A stretch of 64,000 nucleotides of DNA, from NCBI GenBank assembly GCA_945919465.1, contig CAMEJG010000001.1, positions 1 through 64,000 on the forward strand. Reading direction: 5' to 3'. Numbering within the stretch: the stretch's first letter is position 1; every line of letters begins with the position of its first letter. This document shows positions 8,608-16,800 of this stretch, one piece after another. The position numbers and the translations under genes were made by a program. The DNA comes from an uncultured Anaeroplasma sp. Its GTDB lineage: Bacteria; Bacillota_I; Bacilli_A; Acholeplasmatales; Anaeroplasmataceae. The notes below the pieces were generated by a model. The model was given only the letters and a program-made list of their open reading frames with translations. It searched no databases and was not told the DNA's origin.

Positions 8608-9178
8608 AACTAGTAATTAACCTCTTAATAAAATCAGAAACTTCATTGACAGGAATTTCACAATCATCAAATATCCAATTAAGTATAAGAGATGATATTC
8701 CATTCATATAAAAATCCATCATATATTTATGCCATTTCAAATCTAAACCAAATTTTTTCATAATAGGTGAAAATAAAGAATTAAACATATTTTCATATGT
8801 AGCATCAGACTTAAATAGATTGGGATAATTCTTGACTGCTTTATATACTCTTTTGTTTTCTTTAATAAAATTTAAATAAGGAATTAAGTATTCATCCTTA
8901 ATCAAATATAAATCTTTTAGATTATTATTATTTATTATAGATATATTATCACTAGAATTAAAATGCTTAGAAAATGAAATAGATAAACTAGAAATAACCT
9001 CTTCTAACAAATCATTCAAATTGGAATAATGAAGATAAAATGTAGATCTATTTACATTTGCCTCTAAGCAAATATCCTTAATTGTAATATATTCAAAATC
9101 CTTGTGCTCAAGAAGAATAATAAGTGCATCATTCATTTTCTTAGCGGTATTAAAATATTTACTTTCATTTTTATTCAT
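8588..9178 (-). CDS. TetR-family transcriptional regulator
   Basis: A 196-residue protein. The N-terminal helix-turn-helix is clear: the pattern FEYITIKDICLEANVNRSTF followed by YLHYSNLNDLLEEV is the TetR_N signature (residues about 28-65). The C-terminal ligand/dimer region resembles the DhaS/TetR_C_8 type seen in Firmicutes. The ATG at 9178 is preceded by GGGTG at good spacing and is preferred over the GTG at 9193. It overlaps the downstream membrane gene and follows the small membrane gene at 9197-9553 after 18 bases, so it probably controls this three-gene cluster. Confidence 0.9.
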   Translation of the reverse strand: MNKNESKYFNTAKKMNDALIILLEHKDFEYITIKDICLEANVNRSTFYLHYSNLNDLLEEVISSLSISFSKHFNSSDNISIINNNNLKDLYLIKDEYLIPYLNFIKENKRVYKAVKNYPNLFKSDATYENMFNSLFSPIMKKFGLDLKWHKYMMDFYMNGISSLILNWIFDDCEIPVNEVSDFIKRLITSYDEKDN

Positions 9179-9196
9179 GATTGATGCACCCACTTT

Positions 9197-9553
9197 CTAC
9201 TCTTCTGAAATTTCCTTTGCTAATTCAGTAATTTCAAATGCATATTTTTCTTTTCTAGTTTTTAAGATTAGTGAATAGATTGGATAATTAATTACACATG
9301 CTGTTAAGCCAATTACTCCTAAAATAATACCTAATACTAATCCAATTATATCACTTGGACCAAAATCTGTCATTATCATACTCATTCCTGAACCTAAAAT
9401 TAAAGCAGATACAGTTCCAAATGTGAAAGCAAAAATATTTGCAGGTTTTTTCACCTTTTGATCTAGTTTTTTTAATCTTACCACCTTTGAAGCTGTTTTT
9501 GGTGCATATTCTTCTGCAATACGCTTTGCATATACTTTGTCTAAATTTTCCAT
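9197..9553 (-). CDS. Small membrane protein, first gene of the TetR cluster
   Basis: A 118-residue protein. A soluble N-terminal part (MENLDKVYAKRIAEEYAPKT) is followed by two hydrophobic hairpin segments (ANIFAFTFGTVSALILGSGM and IIGLVLGIILGVIGLTACVI) and a charged tail. This layout resembles small DUF-type dihydropteridine-reductase-like membrane proteins often found next to TetR regulators, but I would not assign it. The start at 9553 is fixed by AAGGAGGATATTAAA just upstream; a 64-codon upstream extension of the frame is not supported. Confidence 0.75.
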   Translation of the reverse strand: MENLDKVYAKRIAEEYAPKTASKVVRLKKLDQKVKKPANIFAFTFGTVSALILGSGMSMIMTDFGPSDIIGLVLGIILGVIGLTACVINYPIYSLILKTRKEKYAFEITELAKEISEE

Positions 9554-9922
9554 TTTAATATCCTCCTTGTCTTTATGACATATATAGGATATTAAATTAT
9601 TAATTCTATCTGAACAACACAAATTTAATAAAGTGTTGATTTTAAAAAAAATTATTGAAAATGAATTTAAAATGTTTTCTTTTTCAACAAGCGATACAAA
9701 TTCTCTAAAGATAAGTTCTTCTAGATATTCTAATTTTAGCAACAAGAATAGAATAGTGGTACATAATTTCTTGACCTAACTGGTACAAAATACCTTGACT
9801 TTATCACCTTTCGTTCCGTATTCATTGTATATAAGGAAAAAGAGCTTTGCAAAAGTGCGGTTAAACACTCTCACAAAGCTCTGCTGTTTACTTACAGAAC
9901 GGAACTAACTCCCTTTATGCAA
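9554..9922. other. Intergenic region with nested inverted repeats
   Basis: The region upstream of the TetR cluster includes 9835-9905, where an outer pair (gttccgt at about 9814 and acggaac at about 9898) encloses an inner 9-bp pair, agagctttg (9841-9849) and caaagctct (9874-9882). On the minus strand the inner hairpin is followed by a T-run and looks like a terminator. The sequence between 9745 and 9830 is less AT-rich than its surroundings and holds two copies of ggtac. It may be the end of a degraded insertion element; no transposase is left. Confidence 0.45.
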
Positions 9923-9924
9923 AG

Positions 9925-9956
9925 AAAAAAATAGCCAATACTTTCATATCAGCTAT
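9925..9956 (-). terminator. Terminator of tRNA-Ser(GGA)
   Basis: Arms at 9946-9956 and 9931-9941 form an 11-bp wobble-rich stem with a GAAA loop and a T-run on the minus strand. It is almost the same hairpin as at 494-526. Confidence 0.8.
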
Positions 9957-9968
9957 ACTTAACTATAA

Positions 9969-10057
9969 TGGCGGAGAAGAAGGGATTTGAACCCTCGCAT
10001 CGTTTCCGATCTGCACGCTTTCCAAGCGTGTCCCTTCAGCCTCTTGGGTACTTCTCC
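9969..10057 (-). tRNA. tRNA-Ser (anticodon GGA)
   Basis: An 89-nt class II tRNA with encoded CCA. The acceptor is GGAGAAG/CTTCTCC and the anticodon arm CACGC-TTGGAAA-GCGTG gives anticodon GGA, which reads UCC/UCU. The long variable arm and the T-loop GGTTCAAATCC are present. The 5' end lies directly at the T-run of the hairpin that follows the gene at 10081-10560. Confidence 0.95.
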
Positions 10058-10086
10058 AAAAAAATAAATCCTTTTGGGATTTATTT
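10058..10086 (-). terminator. Hairpin between the gene at 10081 and tRNA-Ser(GGA)
   Basis: Arms at 10062-10071 and 10077-10086 (aaataaatcc and ggatttattt) form a perfect 10-bp stem. On the minus strand its T-run ends exactly at the tRNA 5' end. It overlaps the stop codon of the upstream gene. It looks like a terminator, but if fully efficient the tRNA would have no visible promoter. Confidence 0.65.
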
Positions 10087-10560
10087 ATTATTATTCTGTT
10101 TTTGCTTACAAATTTCTATTCTATCATATTCCTTTAATAGAGTATAAATAGCTATAGCTTTTTCATATTCAGAGGATAATTCATAAATATATGCTACCTT
10201 ATGTCTTGCATCACGCTCAGGAGATATGATTATTAAATCATAAGCACCAAATCTTAGTAAAGTTCTTTCTAGTCCATGAAAATAAGTATTTCTATAATCC
10301 TCATCTTCATCCTTATAGGAGATATCCTTAATCTTTTCTTCTATTATTTCTTTTTCTCTAGGATTAAGCTTTTTATAGTTTAGTTTATGCATTAAATATT
10401 TATAAACATTAGTATAATCATCTATTTCCTTTTGAAATGATTTATTCTTAGCTTTAGCTAGCATATGGAATGCTTCAATATCCATTTTATAGCATAATTC
10501 TATAGAATCCTCACTTTGAGTTTTAACACCTAATAATTTAATCATTTCTTCTACTGTCAT
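10081..10560 (-). CDS. Uncharacterised soluble protein
   Basis: A 159-residue, lysine/glutamate-rich helical protein with no signal peptide or membrane segment. The C-terminal part (YIYELSSEYEKAIAIYTLLK) looks like a TPR-type helical hairpin. I do not recognise a family. The start ATG is preceded by GTAGGTGATCAT, a GGTGAT-type site common in this genome. It lies 23 bases upstream of tRNA-Ser(GGA), and its terminator hairpin touches the tRNA. Confidence 0.7.
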   Translation of the reverse strand: MTVEEMIKLLGVKTQSEDSIELCYKMDIEAFHMLAKAKNKSFQKEIDDYTNVYKYLMHKLNYKKLNPREKEIIEEKIKDISYKDEDEDYRNTYFHGLERTLLRFGAYDLIIISPERDARHKVAYIYELSSEYEKAIAIYTLLKEYDRIEICKQKQNNNK

Positions 10561-10619
10561 ATGATCACCTACTTATCTATACTCATTATAGCACTAAAAT
10601 CAAAATCTTTCAAATATAA

Positions 10620-12566
10620 TTATTCTTCAGAAAATTCATTATTTCGATATGAGATATCAAAATAATATATTTTTTGTATTACAAAAACTAATGCTTCCTC
10701 AAATAATTTTTTTTCTTCATCTGTAGTATCATTATCATATCCATAAACTCCTAAGGAAGAAGCGGATAAATTATGTGATAAATAAATACCTAATTCATGA
10801 GAATAAAAGATATTATCATATATAGAAGTAGTTCTAAATATTGATGTACCAAAATAATTATTTTGTTGGTATTCAATACCTAAAATATCTAATATTGTTG
10901 GAACAATAATATAAGGACTAACAAAATCTCCAAAGGTAATTATATTATCACAAGCTATAGAATAATTTCTATATGCTCTTGCAAGCTCTGGATTTGAAAT
11001 CATTGTAATTATTGAATATTGCTTTGGATCATAATAATTAGTAGTATCATATACATATTCTTTTAAAGCCCCATAATTATTACTCTTATAATATGCATCA
11101 TGATCTCCATATATGGCAATAATAGTATTATCATATTGATTAGTATCTTTTAGTCTTTCAATTATTCTTCCTAAGGTATAATCAAAATCCATCATTGCAC
11201 ATTGCAAATACTCTATTTGTTTTTGAATTTCTTCGGAATCATCACTACAGATATTTTCCCATTTATTGTTTTCCTTAGCTTCTTCTAGCTTTTTATAATA
11301 ACCTAAATCAATAAATTTTTGATAATTTTTACCATTTCTATCATATGGTCCATGCATAGAAAAGGTAGTATAAAAACTATAAAAAGGTTTATCTGATTTA
11401 TTAGGAATCATATCATCTATAACTAACTCAATAAATTCAGAATCTAATGGATAAGACCCGTTCCATTTATAAATATCTTCTATTACCTCAGGATTAACAT
11501 CATTTGCGAAATAACACTTGTCAAAGCCCAAATTATACATTTCTATTTCTCTATTATAAAATCCTTTATCATTATCATGGAAAAATTGAGTCAAATATCC
11601 TTCTTTTTTTAATATATTTGGTAATGAATATTTATTTTTCAGTTTACCACTCATTACACTATTAATATCAGTACCACTACCTGTAATACCAATAAATTCA
11701 GAAACATTTGTTTTATTTTTAGAAATAGAATTAATAAAATTTAAAGAATCAGTAGATAAATTATAGATATTTGGGGTTAATTCCTCATTTATTAGGAATG
11801 AACATCCTGTTTCAACCATAATAGTAATAACATTATATTTTGGGAATTTATATTCATTACAAAAAGAAATTTCACCTTTATTATCATCTATATATTTTGA
11901 TTCAACTGGTGAAATAATTTGATTAATTTCACCTATTTCATATGTTAATAAACCATAATTTCTTAAACAATTCTTTTTTTGAGTTTGAGATTGAAAGGAA
12001 ATAATTTGAGTACCATTCATACCATCATATATTTCTATAGAACTATAATTTTTTTCTAATGCTGATAATAAACCAACTCTAGTAAATATTAATAGAAATA
12101 ACATAGTTACTGAGATTAACTGAGGGTGATATAATAAACTTGAAGATTTATTTTTTGTGATTTTAAAGCCTAAAACATATAATCCAGCAATTGATAAATA
12201 ATATATAGCAAAAATACCTAATATTTTCCATGGTATATAGCTTGAGGTAAATACTCCTGTTGCAGTTTTAAATAAAAATATATATCTCAATGAAAAAATG
12301 TCATCAGAAGCAGTATATAAGGCTAAATTAATAAATACTAATAATGAATATAATAAAGAAACAATTATAGAATAAATTAAGGAATATTTATTAGATTTAA
12401 ATAAAAAAACAAAAGCTAATAAAAAAAGATAAGTATTTAATTGAAATAATAAATTTGAGTAGTAGAATTGATTATAAATGGTAAGACATAATAAAATATC
12501 TAATGATAATAAAGTTACTAATAAAATTATTGCAATGATAATTTTTCTAGATAAATTATATTTCAC
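10620..12566 (-). CDS. LTA-synthase-family phosphoglycerol transferase
   Basis: A 648-residue protein with five N-terminal membrane helices followed by an extracellular sulfatase-fold domain (from about residue 240), the architecture of lipoteichoic acid synthases, which add glycerol phosphate from phosphatidylglycerol. Visible motifs are NVITIMVETGCSF (metal-site Glu), SGTDINSVMSG (candidate Thr nucleophile), TTFSMHGPY and IAIYGDHDAYY (metal-binding Asp/His). The Thr motif differs slightly from the usual G-x-TSD form, so the exact substrate is uncertain. The start is GTG with AAAGGAGTGG upstream. PgsA in this window makes the lipid route to the donor. Confidence 0.88.
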   Translation of the reverse strand: MKYNLSRKIIIAIILLVTLLSLDILLCLTIYNQFYYSNLLFQLNTYLFLLAFVFLFKSNKYSLIYSIIVSLLYSLLVFINLALYTASDDIFSLRYIFLFKTATGVFTSSYIPWKILGIFAIYYLSIAGLYVLGFKITKNKSSSLLYHPQLISVTMLFLLIFTRVGLLSALEKNYSSIEIYDGMNGTQIISFQSQTQKKNCLRNYGLLTYEIGEINQIISPVESKYIDDNKGEISFCNEYKFPKYNVITIMVETGCSFLINEELTPNIYNLSTDSLNFINSISKNKTNVSEFIGITGSGTDINSVMSGKLKNKYSLPNILKKEGYLTQFFHDNDKGFYNREIEMYNLGFDKCYFANDVNPEVIEDIYKWNGSYPLDSEFIELVIDDMIPNKSDKPFYSFYTTFSMHGPYDRNGKNYQKFIDLGYYKKLEEAKENNKWENICSDDSEEIQKQIEYLQCAMMDFDYTLGRIIERLKDTNQYDNTIIAIYGDHDAYYKSNNYGALKEYVYDTTNYYDPKQYSIITMISNPELARAYRNYSIACDNIITFGDFVSPYIIVPTILDILGIEYQQNNYFGTSIFRTTSIYDNIFYSHELGIYLSHNLSASSLGVYGYDNDTTDEEKKLFEEALVFVIQKIYYFDISYRNNEFSEE

Positions 12567-12625
12567 ACTACCACTCCTTTCAAAATAAATACGGAATAAT
12601 TATAACATAAAAAAATTAAAATAAA

Positions 12626-12646
12626 AGAAAAAAGGCTTAAAAGCCT
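12626..12646 (-). terminator. Terminator of the coat-protein gene
   Basis: A short stem (aggctt 12633-12638 with aagcct 12641-12646) followed by a T-run on the minus strand, partly overlapping the end of the gene at 12645. Confidence 0.65.
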
Positions 12647-12959
12647 ATCTTGCATTATAAAATGGATTATATGATGGATTAGTTCCTACGTTTCCTGTAT
12701 AATTTTGATTGACAGCATTCATATTAGGATATGCCATTTGACATTGTGATTGATATATAGGCATACCTGCTACATATTCATTTGTTACTACTGTTTCAAA
12801 GGAATCTGTAAATACTGGAATATTTATATGTCTTTTAATACAATTATTTATATGAGTAGTATGATAATTTGTATAATGAGGTATCATTTCTACATTATAA
12901 GTTTCTACTACCTGATTACATGAAGGCATTTGATTACAGCCACAGCTATTATTATTCAT
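12645..12959 (-). CDS. CotD-like spore coat protein
   Basis: A 104-residue protein rich in Cys, His, Asn, Tyr and Met. It starts MNNNSCGCNQMPSCNQ and has a central block (IPHYTNYHTTHINNCIKRHI, then VFTDSFETV) that resembles the CotD family of inner-coat proteins by its His-rich pattern. The Asn/Pro/Tyr-rich tail fits a structural, cross-linkable coat component. The start is supported by AGGAGGG. It is monocistronic, between the LTA-synthase-like gene and the Bax-inhibitor-like gene. With ger and yjcZ genes in the same window it indicates a spore former. The family assignment is by pattern, not alignment. Confidence 0.72.
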   Translation of the reverse strand: MNNNSCGCNQMPSCNQVVETYNVEMIPHYTNYHTTHINNCIKRHINIPVFTDSFETVVTNEYVAGMPIYQSQCQMAYPNMNAVNQNYTGNVGTNPSYNPFYNAR

Positions 12960-13010
12960 TTTATCCCTCCTCGGTACTATAATATGAAAATATAATGAAA
13001 TGATATAGGC

Positions 13011-13040
13011 AAAAAAAATAACGTCCCCAAAAGGACGTTA
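13011..13040 (-). terminator. Terminator of the Bax-inhibitor-like gene
   Basis: An 8-bp perfect stem (taacgtcc 13019-13026, ggacgtta 13033-13040), followed on the minus strand by an uninterrupted T-run. Confidence 0.9.
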
Positions 13041-13042
13041 AT

Positions 13043-13774
13043 TTAATCTCTTTTACTTGCAACAATTAGCATAATTAATCTCAATATTTCAATATAAATA
13101 TATATTAAGCTAACTGTCATTCCTAGTGCGACACACCATTCTGATTTTTTACTACAGCCGGCTTCTATTACACAGGATGCTTCCATAAAATTCAATATCA
13201 GGGTTATAACTCCATATATTAATAGGAATGCTTCTATTGCAATTAAGATACCAATATTTTCAATTGGTAAAAATATATTAAATATTGAAGTAAATAAAAC
13301 AAGTGCTATAGCTGCAAACGCAAACCCTAATGCGAATTTTACAAATCCATTAGAAGGTTTAATTATTCCCATAGAAAAAAGTGATAATACTACAAAATAA
13401 ATAATTAAAGTTGAAAATACAGCTACTATTGAAGCACCAGGCAAAATCTCTTCAATAATTCTAGATAAGGTACCTATAAATAAGCCCTCACATACTGAAT
13501 ATATAATTCCACAATATTTCGCAGCTTTTTCACTTGATCTTCCTATCAATACAGAAATAAATCCAATTATTGAAGCAAACATTAATACAAAATATAATCC
13601 ATAAGGATTTGCTTCTAGCATTGTAGGAAGAAATATTGCAGTTATTATTGCTACTATAGCAGCTATCCCTAAAAATATAAAAGTTTTAATTGATACACCC
13701 TTCATTGAGGCTCTATCAACATCATAGTAATCTGTACTGGTTGAAACACCAGAATATAATGGACTAGTTCTCAT
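13043..13774 (-). CDS. Bax inhibitor-1/YccA-family membrane protein
   Basis: A 243-residue protein with a polar N-terminus (DYYDVDRASMKGVSIKTF) and seven membrane helices. The spacing and the ending IYIEILRLIMLIVASKRD match the Bax1-I/YccA-type proteins of Firmicutes (the last helix carries the conserved Asp/Glu-Ile-Leu-Arg pattern). Family members act as calcium leak channels or modulators of membrane proteases; the role in this organism is unknown. It has AGGAGATG upstream and its own strong terminator, so it is monocistronic. Confidence 0.88.
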   Translation of the reverse strand: MRTSPLYSGVSTSTDYYDVDRASMKGVSIKTFIFLGIAAIVAIITAIFLPTMLEANPYGLYFVLMFASIIGFISVLIGRSSEKAAKYCGIIYSVCEGLFIGTLSRIIEEILPGASIVAVFSTLIIYFVVLSLFSMGIIKPSNGFVKFALGFAFAAIALVLFTSIFNIFLPIENIGILIAIEAFLLIYGVITLILNFMEASCVIEAGCSKKSEWCVALGMTVSLIYIYIEILRLIMLIVASKRD

Positions 13775-13868
13775 GAATTTTCATCTCCTATTTAAAATTA
13801 CAAAAATATTATAACACATATTTATAAAAATTATTTAATTTTAATATTTTCCCATAAATTCACATTAT

Positions 13869-16800
13869 TTAAAAATCATCTAATGCGAAAAGTCCTTCTT
13901 CTTTTATAGGGTCATGTTCTGGAAGAGAACCAAAGGAATGCATTATATCAAGCTCCTCAAATTGAGTTTGATTAATACGAGTTCTGTGACTTATATCATC
14001 CTTTGAGGTGAATGGCTTTTCATTTCTTTTTGATACAATATCACAAGCTACACTTTCACCCAAACCATCAAGAGCTGTAAATGGCATACGAAGATTTCCA
14101 TCCTCAACCTCAAAAATAGTAGCACTTGATTTTTCAATTGAGATAGGAAGAAATTTAATACCTCTTAGAGTCATTTCTAAAGCTACCTGAAGTGCAGTTA
14201 ATAAATCGTCATCCTTAGCAGTACCACCTTTTTTATTAGAAAGCTCCTCGATCATAGATTTTATTGCTATAGGACCTCCTAAGAAGGATTGAACATGATA
14301 TGCTTTTGCTCTTTTAGAAAACCAAGCACTATAGAATAAAGCTGGGGAATATACCTTAAACCAAGCAATTCTAAGGGACATCATACAATATGCTGTTGCG
14401 TGAGCCTTAGGGAACATGTATTCAATTTTATCGCAGCTCCAAATATACCATTCAGGAACTCCCTTATCCTTCATATATTGTTGATATTCAACCCAAGTAG
14501 ATGGATCTTTTACCTTTTTATTTTTTCTTACAAATTCCATTATCTTAAATGATTTTAAAGGATCAAGTCCCATTCTCATTAAATCAACCATAATATCATC
14601 ACGACATCCAATAATATCCTTAAATTCTATTTTACCATATTCAGTATTACCATTAACAAGCTCCTGAGCATTTGTATTCCATACATTTGTACCATGAGAC
14701 AAGCCAGATATCTTTACTAATTGAGCGAATGTTTTAGGTAGGGTCTCTACTAACATTTTTTGAACAAAATTAGTTCCTAATTCAGGTACAGCATAGGAAG
14801 CAACCTTACTTCCTAAAGCCTCTGGAGTTACTCCAATTACTGTAGGATCATAAAATAATCGATATAAATTTTTATCATCAATTGGAATATCTTGAGGGTT
14901 CTCAAATGGAAAATTCTCTTGATGAAGATGAACATAATCCATAAAGTATTTTATTAGGGTAGGATCATCATGTCCTAGTATATCAAATTTTAATAAATTA
15001 GCTTCAAAGGAATGATAATCAAAATGTGTTGTTCTCCAGTTGTTTTCAATATTATCTGCTGGATATTGAACAGGCGTAACATCATAAATATCAACATAAT
15101 GAGGAACTACAACAATACCACCAGGATGTTGACCAGTTGATCTTTTTACTCCAACTAAATATGTTGCCAGTCTTTCCATTTCACAATTTCTTAGGTTGAT
15201 ATTTTTCCTTTCACAATAACCCCTAACATAACCAAAGGCATTCTTTTCAGCAATTGTGCCTACAGTACCCGCTCTAAAGGCATTTTCAGGACCAAATACC
15301 GTTCTAACATATTCATGAGCTTCAGCTTGATATTCACCTGAGAAATTCAAATCAATATCAGGAGTTTTATCTCCGTTAAAGCCTAAAAAGGTTTCAAATG
15401 GAATATCATGGCCATCCTTTGCCATCATTTCATGACAAACAGGACATTCCATATCAGGCAAGTCATAACCCGAATCAACGCTTCTAAGTATTGGCTGAAG
15501 ATCCTTTTCTATGTCTAATAATCCATATTTTTCTATTTCATCATCACGCATTTTAAATGAGTGAAATTTACATTTTTTACAGCGATAATGAGGAGCTAAA
15601 GGGTTAATTTCTGAAATATTCATCATTGTTGCTACAAGGGATGAACCAACAGAACCACGAGAACCAACCAAATATCCATCATCTAAGGACTTTTTTACCA
15701 TCAAATGACAAATATAATAAATAGATGCATAACCATTAGAGATAATACAATTTAATTCATGATCTAATCTATTTGTAACAATTGGATGAGCATTCTCTCC
15801 ATATAAATTAAGCTTTGTTTCATTTACTATTCGTCTAGTTTCAGCCTCAATTGAATCAATATGTAAGAAATTATTCTTAAATTCATCATCTCTAGGAGTA
15901 TACATATCCTCCTTACCAGTCTTAAAGGCCTTAACATATTCTATTGAATCAGCAATTAAATTAGTGTTTGTAACAACTATTTCATAAGCTAAATCCTTAT
16001 CAATAAAATCAAATTCATCAAGCATCTCTTGAGTAGTTCTTAAATGCATATCAGGTGCTACATTATATCTTTCAAGTGGATGAGTACCTCCTCCAATTTG
16101 AGGTGATGCTATTAGAATATCACGATATTTTTTTAGATTTGGTCTTGTATAGTGACAATCAGATGTTGCAACAACAATTTTACCCATTTCCTTCGCAGTA
16201 TTAATTATTTTAATTATGATTTCTTTAATTCTTTCTTCTCCATCTGGCATATCATCAAATAATTGACGATAACATGTTGGAGGCTGAACCTCAATATAAT
16301 CATAATATCCCATTTCCTCTTTTAATTCATCATCACTTCTATTTAAGGCCAGTTCAAAAACATTACCATTTACACAGCCGCTTCCAATTAATATTCCCTC
16401 ACGGTTTTTATCAATTATAGATTTAAGTGCTCTTGCATTTCCAGAATAAAAATGATTAGTTAGAGAATCTGATACAATTTTAAATAAATTCTTATAACCT
16501 ACTCCATTCTTTGCTAATAAATTTATATGTGGTGGAATTAAATAACGATAAAAAACATTTGGATCAATTAAGGAATTAATGTCTTTATAATTATAAATAT
16601 TCTTATTATATAAATCATTTAGCATACTAATAAAGCATAATGCAGTTACTCTAGTATCATCAATAGCTCTATGGTGATGTTCTTGCTTTACCTTAAAGTA
16701 TTTAGATAATGATTTTAAGTTAAAGGTCTTTACCTCATCATAATATCCGGCTCTAAATAGATTTAAAGTATCTATTACAGGAAGCATCTCTTGATTTAAT

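Noticed and set aside
9554..9745. N-terminal extension of the small membrane gene at 9197
   Set aside because: A strong AAGGAGG site fixes the start at 9553, and the extension has no site of its own.
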